Source: Flavobacterium aquidurense (lineage in GTDB: Bacteria > Bacteroidota > Bacteroidia > Flavobacteriales > Flavobacteriaceae). From it: a DNA stretch of 64,000 nt. The DNA lies in assembly GCF_001404985.1 (NCBI RefSeq), contig NZ_JRLF01000010.1:310001-374000 (forward strand), written 5' to 3'. A program made the position numbers and the translations under genes. The notes under the pieces were generated by a model. That model ran no database searches, was not told where the DNA came from, and worked only from the letters and a program-made list of their open reading frames with translations. Shown piece by piece: positions 25,503 through 35,589 of this stretch. Every line of letters starts with the position of its first letter. The first letter of the stretch is position 1.

Positions 25503-27089
25503 ATGAAGAAACTTTACTTTTTATTAGTAATATGCATTTTTATTGGCTGTAAAAAAGATACACCTAAACCTGTTCCCGCTCTTATTAAAAAAACCGCTCC
25601 CGCAATCATACTTACTGACGAAAGAAAAGTAGAAATTGACACTGCTCTTATAAGTACTTTTAAAAGCGAAACCCTTAAACAATTTTATAACTCATCAGAA
25701 AATAAAACGGTTTGGGGAAATCTAAAAAAAAGAACGTACGTTTTATCCCAACTTTCGAATGCAGAAGAATTGGGCTTGAATCCTGAGGATTATAAAGCAT
25801 CAAAACTTAAAAAATTCGAAGACAAGATCAGTTCTCTAAGTGATACTGATCTGGCTACTTATGATATTTTAATTACCTATAATTTCGAAAAATACCTGAA
25901 TCATCTTTATAAAGGGAAATTAAATCCTAAAACATTATATAACAATTGGGATTTGGACGAGAAAACTTTTGACGTAAATAACATCCTGATCAAGGCTTTT
26001 AATAAAAACAAATTAGATAGTGTTGTTGACAACATTCAGTCAAAAGCTTACACTTACAAACAATTATTAAAAGCTCTTAAGATTATTAATACTTTCCCGG
26101 AGGATGATATAAAAACAATTGAATCTGCTGCCAAAATCACTTTAAATGATACTAATACAGCATTAATAAATATAAAGAAAAGACTTATCTATTGGCAGGA
26201 CATGCCTAAAAAAGATAGTCTGACAAAGATTTATGATCAAAAAACTTTTGAGTCTGTAAAGAAATTTCAGGAAAGGCATGGTTTAGCTTCTGATGGCGTT
26301 ATTGGAGTTGGAACTATTAGCGCACTTAACTTTTCTAAAGAAAGAAGAAAACAGCAAATTATTGCCAATTTAGAACGCTGGAGATGGTACAATAACGATC
26401 TTGCCGAAAACTATTTCATTATTAATATACCTGATTACAGCCTTAATGTAGTAGAAAGCCAAGACACGACCTTAGTAAGAAATGTTGTTGTAGGAACCAG
26501 CAAAAGAAAGACTCCAATTATAACATCGATGTTAAAAACTGTTGTCCTGAATCCCACATGGACTGTACCGCCAACAATCCTGAAAGAAGATGTGGTACCG
26601 GCAATGAAAAGAAATCGCAATTACTTAGCCAATAAAAATATTACTATTTATGATACTGCAGGAAACGTAGTTGAGCCTAATAACTGGAACGAAAATAAGC
26701 CTGGAAATTACAGATATGTACAAAGTCCGGGGTATAATAATGCCTTGGGATTAATGAAAATCCTGTTTCCAAATCATCATAGTGTTTATTTACATGACAC
26801 AAATCATCGTAATAATTTTGGAAGAAGCAACCGTTCTTTAAGTTCAGGGTGTGTTCGTGTTGAGAATCCTTTAGAACTAGCACAACATATTTTAGATGAT
26901 TCTGAAAACTGGCCAAAAGACAGGATCGATACCATAATTGCTTCTAAGAAAACAACCAGCATTAAAATCACAAAAAAGTATGCTTTGTATCAATGGTACT
27001 GGACAGCATGGAGCAAAAAAAATCAGCTCGTTTTCAGAGCTGATATTTATAATCTCGATTCGGATTTGTATGCTAAATTAAGAAATTAG
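25503..27089 (+). CDS. L,D-transpeptidase lipoprotein with peptidoglycan-binding domain
   Basis: About 528 residues from the ATG at 25503. Lipoprotein signal MKKLYFLLVICIFIGCKKD. A scaffold-like N-terminal region is followed by a PG_binding_1 domain (YDQKTFESVKKFQERHGLASDG and VIGVGTISALN) and a YkuD domain with the catalytic motif HDTN ... RSLSSGCVRVENP, containing the active-site cysteine. Layout resembles YcbB/LdtD enzymes that form 3-3 crosslinks in peptidoglycan at the periplasm. The 3' end overlaps the convergent second transpeptidase gene by 12 nt. Confidence 0.92.
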   Translation: MKKLYFLLVICIFIGCKKDTPKPVPALIKKTAPAIILTDERKVEIDTALISTFKSETLKQFYNSSENKTVWGNLKKRTYVLSQLSNAEELGLNPEDYKASKLKKFEDKISSLSDTDLATYDILITYNFEKYLNHLYKGKLNPKTLYNNWDLDEKTFDVNNILIKAFNKNKLDSVVDNIQSKAYTYKQLLKALKIINTFPEDDIKTIESAAKITLNDTNTALINIKKRLIYWQDMPKKDSLTKIYDQKTFESVKKFQERHGLASDGVIGVGTISALNFSKERRKQQIIANLERWRWYNNDLAENYFIINIPDYSLNVVESQDTTLVRNVVVGTSKRKTPIITSMLKTVVLNPTWTVPPTILKEDVVPAMKRNRNYLANKNITIYDTAGNVVEPNNWNENKPGNYRYVQSPGYNNALGLMKILFPNHHSVYLHDTNHRNNFGRSNRSLSSGCVRVENPLELAQHILDDSENWPKDRIDTIIASKKTTSIKITKKYALYQWYWTAWSKKNQLVFRADIYNLDSDLYAKLRN

Positions 27090-27800
27090 CCTCTGCTCCA
27101 TCGCAAAACTTCTTGACGGATGGTAGATATACAAACACGATTTGTTTTTTATTAGTTCAATTATTTCATCCGTCAATTCAATAGGAAGCGCAGGACAACC
27201 CTGACTTCTGCCTAGTCTTTTATGATCTCTGATAAAAGATTCAGAAACATAATCAGCGCCATGCATTACAACTCCTCTTTGACGGGCATTGCTGTTAATT
27301 CCATTTTCTAAACCGTCTAAACGTAGAGAAGCTCCATGTTTTCCCTGGTAAATTTCTCCTGTTGCATAAAAGCCTAAACTACTTTTATAAGATGAATTTG
27401 AATTCGAAAAAGTAGATGCAAATTCTTCTCCCGTGTTTCTTCCGTGAGCTACTAAAGAGTTAAATAAAATAGTATTTGTTGATAAATCAATTACCCAAAG
27501 ACGTTTTGTGTTTGATGATAAACTAAAGTCGATCACCGTTAAAATGTCTTTTTGGATCACACCTTTTTCTTTCAATAAGTAAAACCCTTTTAAGGCTTCA
27601 GAAAAAGTTCTAAGCTCAGGCAAATTAAAATTGTTAGAATTTAATGTATGATAAATACTTTCAATTTTAGCTTCGACAGTAAAATTCTCAACTTTCGCGA
27701 TAGTTTTTGTCGCTGCCTTTTTAATTTCGGGGGTGTTATTTGAATCTTTACCAAAAGATAATAGCAAAAACACCAAAAGTGGATAAATCTTGTAAATCAT
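27078..27800 (-). CDS. Secreted YkuD_2-type murein L,D-transpeptidase
   Basis: 240 residues. Signal peptide (YPLLVFLLLSFG). Catalytic domain: LTVIDFSLSSNTKRLWVIDL, LVAHGRNTGEEFAS, VVMHGADYVSESFI and the active-site GRSQGCPALP, where the cysteine lies. This is the shorter YkuD_2 (murein L,D-transpeptidase catalytic) family, distinct from its neighbour. Convergent with the YcbB-like gene with a 12-nt tail overlap, so there is no room for separate terminators. Confidence 0.88.
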   Translation of the reverse strand: MIYKIYPLLVFLLLSFGKDSNNTPEIKKAATKTIAKVENFTVEAKIESIYHTLNSNNFNLPELRTFSEALKGFYLLKEKGVIQKDILTVIDFSLSSNTKRLWVIDLSTNTILFNSLVAHGRNTGEEFASTFSNSNSSYKSSLGFYATGEIYQGKHGASLRLDGLENGINSNARQRGVVMHGADYVSESFIRDHKRLGRSQGCPALPIELTDEIIELIKNKSCLYIYHPSRSFAMEQRLIS

Positions 27801-28076
27801 TGAATTTCTTTAGGTTAATAAAAAATTTGGGTATGGCAAAAGTATAAAATTTTATAGGCTGACAAAATATAAGCCTGAAAATCAGGCTGTTTTTGTTGAA
27901 ATTTTAACATTATTAACGTAAAAACAACCTTTCTGTAAGATTTTTTCTTCTGCTAAAAATCCTAACGTTTCAGTCAATTTTCTTAATAAAAATAAAATTA
28001 AATGGTAATTTTGAAACTTATTCTGTAACAAATAAAACTAAGAACTGTCTATTTTATTGTAACTTTTTGAAATTTC

Positions 28077-30506
28077 ATGAAAAAAATAGCCTTTTTTACT
28101 TTTCTTTTATTCTCTTTTTTGGGTTATAGTCAAAAAAAATCTTTAGAAGCTCAACTCATTACAGAAAGTATTTCTATTGACGGAAAACTAAATGAACCCG
28201 CGTGGCAAAATGCTCCAATAGCATCAGATTTTGTCATGTATCAACCTGATAACGGAAAACCAATTCCGGAAAACCAAAAAACCGAAGTAAAAGTTTTATA
28301 CAACAATGACGCAATATATGTTGGGGTTATGATGTATGACAATGAGCCAAACAAAATTCTAAAGGAAATTTCACAACGGGACAATTTTGGTACTGCTGAT
28401 ATTTTTGGGGTTTTCATCAATGGTTTTAATGACGGCCAGCAAAGTTTCGAATTCTTTGTCTCAGCAGCAGATGTACAAGGCGATTGCATTATGACTGATG
28501 TCAACGGGGAAGATTATTCATGGGATGCGGTCTGGATCAGCAAAGCCGCAATGACAGATAACGGCTGGATTGTAGAAATAAAAATTCCATATGCCGCTTT
28601 GCGATTCTCTGAAGAAGACAAACAAATCTGGGGAATCAATTTTTTCAGAGAAATAAAACGGGAACGAAAAAAATATACCTGGAATTTAATTGATACCAAA
28701 TTAGGAACATTTACACAACAAAATGGTCTTTTAGAAGGAATACAAAACATCAAACCTCCTACCCGATTATTTTTGATGCCTTATGCTTCTTATTATCTAA
28801 ATGCAGCTGATCATCAAAAAACATATGCGACAATAAAAGGAGGAATGGATATTAAATACGGAATCAACGATGCTTTTACGCTTGATGCAATTTTGATTCC
28901 TGATTTTGGCCAAACAAAATATGATGATCAAATTTTGAATTTAGGTCCTTTTGAGCAGCAATTCAATGAAAACAGGGCTTTTTTTACTGAAGGAACTGAC
29001 TTGTTCAACAAAGGAAATATGTTTTATTCAAGAAGAATTGGCGGAAGACCTTCTACAGAACCTACTCTAAATGAACATGAAGAGATTATTGAAGAAGTAC
29101 AAAATGTTAATCTTATTAATGCTTTAAAAATTTCCGGAAGAACTAAAAAAGGTTTGGGCGTTGGAATCTTAAATGCCATTACAGAGAAAACTTTCACAAC
29201 TATAAAAGATACCATATCAGGTGAAACAAGACGTGAAGTTGTTGAACCGCTGACCAATTACAATGTATTGGTTTTAGATCAGCGTTTTCGTAAAAATTCT
29301 TCAGTGACGCTTATCAATACAAACGTTACCAGAAATGGTAATTTTAGAGATGCAAATGTAACCGGACTTGCCTGGGATCTAAATACCAAAGCCAATACTT
29401 ATAATTTGTCCGGAAATGTAAAATACAGCCTCATTAATGATACAGAAGATAAAAATGGCGTTTTCAGCACATTAAGTTTTGCAGAAACCAGCGGAAATTA
29501 TCGTTATAGTCTGGGATCTGATTTTGTGTCTAAAGATTTTGATCCAAACGATTTGGGTATTAATTTCTATACCAATTACTATAACTTTTACGGAAACGGA
29601 AATTATAGGATCCTAAATCCAACCAAACTTTTTAATAGCTTTAAAATTGACTATGATATGTATCTTGAACTAAATAAAGATTCCGGAAAAGTTCAGGAAA
29701 ACAAAATCAGTTCAGAAGTCAATATTACCACTATAAAAAACAATTATTACGGATTAGGAGTGGTCTTTTACCCTTTAGAATCTAATGATTATTATGAGCC
29801 AAGAGCTGAAAATCGCTACGTTATTATTCCGCGAAAAATAGAAACCTGGGGAAGTATTTCTACTAATTACAATAAAAAGTTCGCTTTAGATTTAAATCCT
29901 TCTATTATTTTTACTAATGAAGCAGGAAGAATGGCTTATGGAGCAGATATTGGACCAAGATACCGCTTCAATGATAAACTTTTACTAACTTATACTTTTA
30001 GCTTTAACAGAAAAAACAATAACAAAGGTTATATTGACAGTATTGATGATGATAACAACGAAAGCACTCCTGAGACCATCATTTTTGCCAATCGAAATGT
30101 AATTACATACTCCAACACATTAAGCGGAAAATATGCTTTAAACAGTGCAATGACCCTAAATCTAGCTGTTAGGCAATATTGGTCGTATGCAGAAAACAAA
30201 GAAAATCTTGAACTTCAGCCTGACGGAACTTTAACTCCTTATCCGGAATATACAGAAAACAAAAATTCAAGTTTTTATTCCTGGAATACAGACTTGTCTT
30301 ATTCATGGTGGTTTGCTCCGGGAAGCCAACTCTCAATATTATACCGAAACAATGCATCGAATTTTGAACGTGTTATTGATAAGGATTTCAAACATAACGT
30401 ATCTGCTTTACTTAATAACGAAGCCTTAAAACATATCTTTTCTATAAGCGTAAAATATTTTATTGACTACAATGCCGTCAAAAATAAAGTTAGAAAAAGA
30501 GCTTAG
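28077..30506 (+). CDS. DUF5916 outer-membrane protein with CBM9-like N-terminal domain
   Basis: 809 residues. Signal peptide (MKKIAFFTFLLFSFLGYSQ). N-terminal CBM9-like domain about 25-225 (ISIDGKLNEPAWQNAP, VKVLYNNDAIYVGVMMYDNEP, WIVEIKIPYAALRF), then a long region ending in many amphipathic strands typical of a barrel. Matches the DUF5916 plan. Ligand unknown; carbohydrate binding is not assured since CBM9-like domains occur in other roles. Monocistronic; no obvious polysaccharide locus around it. Confidence 0.85.
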   Translation: MKKIAFFTFLLFSFLGYSQKKSLEAQLITESISIDGKLNEPAWQNAPIASDFVMYQPDNGKPIPENQKTEVKVLYNNDAIYVGVMMYDNEPNKILKEISQRDNFGTADIFGVFINGFNDGQQSFEFFVSAADVQGDCIMTDVNGEDYSWDAVWISKAAMTDNGWIVEIKIPYAALRFSEEDKQIWGINFFREIKRERKKYTWNLIDTKLGTFTQQNGLLEGIQNIKPPTRLFLMPYASYYLNAADHQKTYATIKGGMDIKYGINDAFTLDAILIPDFGQTKYDDQILNLGPFEQQFNENRAFFTEGTDLFNKGNMFYSRRIGGRPSTEPTLNEHEEIIEEVQNVNLINALKISGRTKKGLGVGILNAITEKTFTTIKDTISGETRREVVEPLTNYNVLVLDQRFRKNSSVTLINTNVTRNGNFRDANVTGLAWDLNTKANTYNLSGNVKYSLINDTEDKNGVFSTLSFAETSGNYRYSLGSDFVSKDFDPNDLGINFYTNYYNFYGNGNYRILNPTKLFNSFKIDYDMYLELNKDSGKVQENKISSEVNITTIKNNYYGLGVVFYPLESNDYYEPRAENRYVIIPRKIETWGSISTNYNKKFALDLNPSIIFTNEAGRMAYGADIGPRYRFNDKLLLTYTFSFNRKNNNKGYIDSIDDDNNESTPETIIFANRNVITYSNTLSGKYALNSAMTLNLAVRQYWSYAENKENLELQPDGTLTPYPEYTENKNSSFYSWNTDLSYSWWFAPGSQLSILYRNNASNFERVIDKDFKHNVSALLNNEALKHIFSISVKYFIDYNAVKNKVRKRA

Positions 30507-30622
30507 TGTGAATTAATTTTAAAAAATATAGAATTCTTCAACAAGATTAATATTTTTTAATACCCTTCATTTTATTAAACATAATTGTAACAATTGCTTT
30601 CGTGCACATTTTATAAATGGTT

Positions 30623-30630
30623 TATCTTTG
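30623..30630 (+). promoter_or_regulatory. -7 box (TATCTTTG) of gpmI
   Basis: Exact TAnnTTTG match, 12 nt before the ATG at 30643. Confidence 0.65.
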
Positions 30631-30642
30631 TAAAAAACAAAA

Positions 30643-32163
30643 ATGATGAACAAAAAAGTAATACTTATGATTTTAGACGGTTGGGGAAAATCTCCTGACC
30701 CTAAAGTATCTGCAATAGACAATGCAAATGTTCCTTTTATAAACAGTCTTTACAAAAATTACCCAAGTGCTCAACTTAGAACTGACGGATTAAACGTTGG
30801 TTTACCAGAAGGCCAAATGGGAAACAGCGAAGTTGGTCACATGAACCTTGGTGCCGGTAGAATTGTATATCAGGATTTAGCCAAAATAAACCTGGCCGTA
30901 GCACACCAGACACTTGCCAAAGAACAAGTTCTTGTTGATGCATTTACTTACGCTAAAGAAAACAATAAAAAAGTTCACTTTTTAGGATTAGTTTCTGATG
31001 GTGGCGTTCACTCTCATACTTCTCACTTACGCGGATTAATCGATGCTTCTCAGGAATATGGCTTAGAAAATGTCTTTATTCACGCTTTTACAGACGGTCG
31101 TGATGTTGACCCTAAATCCGGAGCAAAATACATTCACGATTTAGAAGATCATATTAAAGATACTCCAGTAAAAATCGCGTCAATCATTGGTCGTTATTAT
31201 GCGATGGACCGTGACAAACGTTGGGAACGTGTAAAATTAGCATATGACTTAGTTGTAAACGCAGTTGGAACTCCATCTAAAAATGCAGTTGCAAGTATTC
31301 TTGATAGTTATGCACATCATATTACTGATGAATTTATTGAGCCAATTGTAATGGTTGATGAAAACGAAAAACCATTGGCAACAATTGTGGAAGGTGATGT
31401 GGTTATTTTCTTCAATTTTAGAACTGACAGAGGTCGTGAACTTACAGAAGCACTATCTCAACAAGATTTTCATGAGCAAAACATGCACAAGTTAAACTTG
31501 TATTATGTAACACTTACAAACTACGACGAAACATACCAAAATGTAAAAGTTGTTTACAATAAAGACAATATCACTGAAACTCTTGGTGAGGTTCTTGAAA
31601 AAGCCGGCAAAAAACAAATTCGTATTGCAGAAACAGAGAAGTATCCGCACGTGACGTTTTTCTTCTCCGGTGGTAGAGAAACTCCTTTTGAAGGCGAGTC
31701 GCGTATTTTAAGAAATTCTCCTAAAGTAGCAACTTACGATTTACAACCTGAAATGAGCGCTTTTGAACTTACAGCAGCTCTTGTTCCGGAATTGAACAAA
31801 GGCGAAGTAGATTTTGTGTGTTTGAATTTTGCTAATGGTGACATGGTTGGTCATACCGGAATCATGAGTGCAGCAATCCTGGCTTGTGAAGCGGTTGATG
31901 CTTGTGTAAAACAAGTCATAGAAGCAGCTCTTGCTAATGATTATACAACGATTGTAATTGCCGATCACGGAAATTGCGAAACCATGATTAATCCTGACGG
32001 AAGTCCAAATACGGCACACACAACTAATCCTGTGCCTATTATTTTAGTCGATAAACAATTAAAAAATATTCAGGACGGAGTTTTAGGAGATATCGCTCCT
32101 ACTATTCTGGAATTAATGGGAGTGCAGCAGCCAAACGCAATGACTTGTCATTCGTTGTTGTAG
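30643..32163 (+). CDS. gpmI: 2,3-bisphosphoglycerate-independent phosphoglycerate mutase
   Basis: 506 residues. Interconverts 3- and 2-phosphoglycerate in glycolysis and gluconeogenesis, with two manganese ions and a phosphoserine intermediate. The metal site DGWG is at residues 13-16, the catalytic serine in GQMGNSEVGHMNLGAGR (about residue 62), and C-terminal metal ligands in NFANGDMVGHTG and IADHGNCE. Full length for the family. Two ATGs (30643, 30646) are possible. The 3' flank carries the stem-loop at 32184-32260. Confidence 0.96.
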   Translation: MMNKKVILMILDGWGKSPDPKVSAIDNANVPFINSLYKNYPSAQLRTDGLNVGLPEGQMGNSEVGHMNLGAGRIVYQDLAKINLAVAHQTLAKEQVLVDAFTYAKENNKKVHFLGLVSDGGVHSHTSHLRGLIDASQEYGLENVFIHAFTDGRDVDPKSGAKYIHDLEDHIKDTPVKIASIIGRYYAMDRDKRWERVKLAYDLVVNAVGTPSKNAVASILDSYAHHITDEFIEPIVMVDENEKPLATIVEGDVVIFFNFRTDRGRELTEALSQQDFHEQNMHKLNLYYVTLTNYDETYQNVKVVYNKDNITETLGEVLEKAGKKQIRIAETEKYPHVTFFFSGGRETPFEGESRILRNSPKVATYDLQPEMSAFELTAALVPELNKGEVDFVCLNFANGDMVGHTGIMSAAILACEAVDACVKQVIEAALANDYTTIVIADHGNCETMINPDGSPNTAHTTNPVPIILVDKQLKNIQDGVLGDIAPTILELMGVQQPNAMTCHSLL

Positions 32164-32183
32164 AAATAAATTAAAAAGTTTTC

Positions 32184-32260
32184 AAACCATATAAGTAATG
32201 TAAGTTATTATAAGCTTTAACTAGCTATATTAAAATGAGCTTATATTACTTATATGGTTT
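32184..32260. repeat. Dispersed CCATATAAGT repeat as an inverted pair; probable bidirectional terminator
   Basis: AAACCATATAAGTAATGTAAG (32184-32204, one base over; arms quoted as AAACCATATAAGTAATG) and its complement ending CTTATATGGTTT at 32260 match over 21 positions with one mismatch. T-rich on the far side. Lies between convergent gpmI and DUF445 genes; related to copies at 24545 and 35478. Confidence 0.75.
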
Positions 32261-32268
32261 AATTTTTT

Positions 32269-33522
32269 TCACACAAAATAATGATATGTCCACTCTACAC
32301 AATAGATTATAATCCCTATTAAACCTCCAACCAAAGTTCCGTTTATTCTAATGTATTGAAGATCTTTTCCTATTTCAAGTTCTAATTTTTCAGAAACCTC
32401 TTTTCCATCCCAACTTTTTACTGTCGATGAAATTAAATCCCCAATTACCTTTTTATTATTTAAAAGAATAGAAAGTAAATCATTCTTAATAAAATTATTG
32501 ATTTTATCGATCATTACCGAATCTTCCTTGATTCCGTTTCCAAAAGTCTGAATTAAACCCGATATACTATTTTTAATAGAAGACTCGTCACCTTTATCCA
32601 AATCATTTGTAATCGACAACTTTATTTCATCCCAAATTCCGTTAATATAATCCTGAACTTCTTTTTTACCAACAAACCCCAAAATCATAGTGTTGATTTT
32701 GATTCGCATTTCTTCTGAATTCTTCACTTTATCCAGAAAATTATAAACGTATTCGTCTATTTTTATCCTGATTTCACTTTCCGGTTTTTTAGCTTCATCC
32801 AGAAAATCCTGTAATCCATTAAAAATACCTTCTGAAATACTTTTATCGGCTAATCCAAAACTCAAAAACGGAGTAGATTCCTTTACTTTTTTTCTGATCA
32901 GATCTTTATTATTACTTAGTTCTGTACTCATCACGTCCAGAAGATTGGTCAATAATTCATCTTTTACATTTCCTTTTTGCAAAGGTTCTAAAGCCAATGC
33001 AACCCAATCTCCAAAATTAATTGCTTCGAGCTTTTCTTTAAACTGGACCTGAATAAATCGCTTTATATCTTCATCTTTTATTGTTTTTAGAATTCCCGGA
33101 ATAATATTCACTGCAACCAGATTGGCAATTTTATCAGCATTTTCCTCCTGCGACAACCAATCAGACGCTTTTGTAGCAAAGTTGAATTCTTCCAGCTTAA
33201 TTTCTAATTTTTCGCGATTCAGAAATTCTTCTGAAACAAAATTCCCGAGGTTTTCACCAATCTCATTTTTTTTCGTGGGAATAATTGCTGTATGCCAAAT
33301 TGGAATTCCTAACGGATGTCGAAATAATGCCACAACCGCAAACCAATCGGCTATTCCGCCCACCATGGCGGCTTCACTAAAAGCCTGCAGCATTGGAATT
33401 TTAAAATAAATGGCAATTATAAACAGAAGGACTGCAACTCCTAAGAGAGACAAAGCATTTCCCTTCATTTTATTTAAAGCTTTCTTTTTGAGTATATTTT
33501 CCTGATCTATAGACGTTTCCAT
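32269..33522 (-). CDS. DUF445 family inner-membrane protein (YjiN-like)
   Basis: 417 residues. N-terminal helix about 20-40 (LLGVAVLLFIIAIYF), then the family block GGIADWFAVVALFRHPLGIPIWHTAIIP, long helical middle, and a C-terminal helix (ILVGGLIGIIIYC region, VGGLIGIIIYCVEWTYHYF). DUF445 proteins have unknown function. Monocistronic, with its 3' end facing gpmI. Confidence 0.9.
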   Translation of the reverse strand: METSIDQENILKKKALNKMKGNALSLLGVAVLLFIIAIYFKIPMLQAFSEAAMVGGIADWFAVVALFRHPLGIPIWHTAIIPTKKNEIGENLGNFVSEEFLNREKLEIKLEEFNFATKASDWLSQEENADKIANLVAVNIIPGILKTIKDEDIKRFIQVQFKEKLEAINFGDWVALALEPLQKGNVKDELLTNLLDVMSTELSNNKDLIRKKVKESTPFLSFGLADKSISEGIFNGLQDFLDEAKKPESEIRIKIDEYVYNFLDKVKNSEEMRIKINTMILGFVGKKEVQDYINGIWDEIKLSITNDLDKGDESSIKNSISGLIQTFGNGIKEDSVMIDKINNFIKNDLLSILLNNKKVIGDLISSTVKSWDGKEVSEKLELEIGKDLQYIRINGTLVGGLIGIIIYCVEWTYHYFV

Positions 33523-33811
33523 AATTTATTATTTTTAACTATTACTAATTTACGTTTTTTCTCGCAAATAGTAAGTCAAAACGTCTATTCAGTTTACAAA
33601 ATCAAAAAAAGGCTGCCATAACCCGAGCGGTAGCGAACAGGCGAAGCAATTTCACGAATTAGCTCGAATTTAATTTAAAATCTTCGTGTTTAAATCTTAA
33701 AATTCATCAACCGGGCGAAGCGAGTAGATAAAATAAATTTCTATGTATAAATTCAATCGAATTTGTGTTAATTCGTGTAATTCGTGGCGAAAAATTTTAA
33801 ATAAAAAGTCG
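33523..33811. other. Intergenic region with repeat-derived fragments
   Basis: About 290 nt. Contains GC-richer fragments CCCGAGCGGTAGCGAACAGG (near 33619) and ACCGGGCGAAGCGAGTAG (near 33710) within AT-rich DNA, and the AATTCGTGTAATTCGTGGC motif (33772-33790) also found near 52037 and 58980. No gene. Confidence 0.5.
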
Positions 33812-33819
33812 TACTTTTG
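33812..33819 (+). promoter_or_regulatory. -7 box (TACTTTTG) of map
   Basis: Exact TAnnTTTG match 20 nt before the ATG at 33840. Confidence 0.65.
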
Positions 33820-33839
33820 CGAACTGAAAATCCGAAATT

Positions 33840-34658
33840 ATGATTATTGTAAAATCACGTGAAGAAATCGAATTAATGCGCGAAAGTGCCTTGATCGTAT
33901 CTAAAACATTAGGAATGATTGCTTCTGAAATTAAAGAAGGAGTTACCACATTATATTTAGACAAATTAGCTGAGGAATTTATCCGTGATCACGGTGCTGT
34001 ACCAAGCTTTTTGGGATTATATGATTTTCCGAATTCACTTTGTATGAGTCCAAACTCGCAAGTTGTACACGGAATCCCTAATAATACACCTTTGAAAAGT
34101 GGTGATGTCATCTCTGTAGATTGTGGCGCTTTTAAAAACGGATATCACGGTGATCATGCCTATAGTTTCGAAATTGGAGAAGTTGCCCCTGAGGTCAAAA
34201 AACTTTTGCAGGTAACTAAAGAATCTCTTTATGTAGGAATCAGGGAATTTAAAGCAGGAAATCGTGTTGAAGATGTTGGAAATGCGATTCAAAAATATAC
34301 TGAAGGACACGGTTACGGAGTAGTTCGCGAATTGGTAGGTCATGGTTTAGGGCAAAAAATGCACGAAGAACCGGAAATGCCAAACTACGGAAAACGTGGA
34401 CGCGGAAAACTTTTTATTGAAGGAATGGTTGTAGCAATTGAACCTATGATTAACATGGGAACCAAAAACATCAAACAACATAAAGATGGCTGGACGATAA
34501 CAACTGCTGATGGAAAACCAAGTGCTCATTTCGAACATGATGTGGCGCTAATTGATGGAAAACCAGAATTATTATCGACTTTTCAATACATCTATAAAGC
34601 TTTAGGAATCGAAAGCAAAGAAGAAGACGAATTCAGAAAAGTGCCGTTAGTTCTATAA
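33840..34658 (+). CDS. map: Methionine aminopeptidase, type I
   Basis: 272 residues. Removes the initiator methionine co-translationally. Metal and catalytic residues visible in order: His in SQVVHGIPN, Asp in VISVDCGAF, Asp in GYHGDHAYSF, His in ELVGHGLGQKMHEEP, Glu in AIEPMIN and Glu in HFEHDVAL. No type II insert and no N-terminal zinc finger, so this is a minimal type Ia enzyme. Starts a two-gene unit with a methyltransferase 27 nt downstream. Confidence 0.96.
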   Translation: MIIVKSREEIELMRESALIVSKTLGMIASEIKEGVTTLYLDKLAEEFIRDHGAVPSFLGLYDFPNSLCMSPNSQVVHGIPNNTPLKSGDVISVDCGAFKNGYHGDHAYSFEIGEVAPEVKKLLQVTKESLYVGIREFKAGNRVEDVGNAIQKYTEGHGYGVVRELVGHGLGQKMHEEPEMPNYGKRGRGKLFIEGMVVAIEPMINMGTKNIKQHKDGWTITTADGKPSAHFEHDVALIDGKPELLSTFQYIYKALGIESKEEDEFRKVPLVL

Positions 34659-34685
34659 TTAAAATTCAACCCCGAATAAAACCCT

Positions 34686-35459
34686 GTGAAAAAATTATTC
34701 AAATTAGTACTTAATACAATACCCCGTCCATTATTAATTCGTTTGAGTTATGTAGCTCGACCAATTTTGGCATTTTCATTAAAAGGAGATAAATTTACGG
34801 ATCCTATTGATGGAAAAAGCTTCAAATCATTTTTACCTTACGGATACGGAAAACAACGTAATAATGTGCTTTCGCCAAGTACACTTTCTTTAGAGAGACA
34901 CCGTTTGCTTTGGTTGTATTTAAACGATCAGACTGATTTTTTTACGGCGCCAAAAAAAGTGCTGCATTTTGCTCCGGAACAAGCTTTTTATAAATTATTC
35001 CGAAAACAGAAAAATCTTGATTATACAACAACTGACTTATTCTCGCCTTTGGCGGATGTAAAAGCTGATATTTGTAATTTACCATTTAAGGATAACGAAT
35101 ATGATGTTATTTTATGCAACCATGTTTTAGAGCATATTCCGGATGATACAAAGGCAATGCAGGAATTATTTCGCGTGCTAAAACCAGGCGGAATGGCCGT
35201 TCTTCAAATTCCACAGGATTTATCCAGAGCCGTGACTTTTGCTGATGATACAATTACAGATCAAAAAGAAAGAGCCAAAATATTTGGTCAGTATGATCAC
35301 GTTCGTATTTATGGCCGCGATTATTTTGATAAATTAAGAAGCATTGGTTTTATTGTAATCGAAGAGGATTATACCAATAAAATTACACCGGAATTAGTAG
35401 AAAAATATTGTTTGGCAAAAGGAGAAATCATTCCCCTTTGCTTCAAACCAGAAAACTAA
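34686..35459 (+). CDS. Class I SAM-dependent methyltransferase
   Basis: 257 residues from a GTG start. Methyltransferase_11-type core: VLHFAPEQAFYKLF in place of the usual glycine-rich motif I, YTTTDLFSPLADVKADICNL, then LCNHVLEHIPDDTKAMQELFRVLKPGGMAVLQIP (quoted in parts). The weak motif I is notable. Substrate unknown; the first 60 residues (RPLLIRLSYVARPILAF) are membrane-proximal in character. Probably co-transcribed with map. Confidence 0.85.
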   Translation: MKKLFKLVLNTIPRPLLIRLSYVARPILAFSLKGDKFTDPIDGKSFKSFLPYGYGKQRNNVLSPSTLSLERHRLLWLYLNDQTDFFTAPKKVLHFAPEQAFYKLFRKQKNLDYTTTDLFSPLADVKADICNLPFKDNEYDVILCNHVLEHIPDDTKAMQELFRVLKPGGMAVLQIPQDLSRAVTFADDTITDQKERAKIFGQYDHVRIYGRDYFDKLRSIGFIVIEEDYTNKITPELVEKYCLAKGEIIPLCFKPEN

Positions 35460-35477
35460 ATCATTCGGATTTTTTTC

Positions 35478-35542
35478 ACCATATAAGTGATATAAGTTCA
35501 TTTAAAAAAGTTTTCAGAATAGCTGTATTTTGAAAACTTTTT
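35478..35542 (+). repeat. Dispersed ACCATATAAGT repeat, copy 3, running into a terminator
   Basis: ACCATATAAGTGATATAAGT then TCATTTAAAAAA at 35478-35509, followed by AAAAAGTTTTCAGAATAGC paired with GAAAACTTTTTT up to 35542. Repeat and terminator together close the map-methyltransferase unit. Confidence 0.7.
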
Positions 35543-35589
35543 TAGTTTAGACCACTTCCCAAATTACAACCCAACCTAACCGCCTTATC

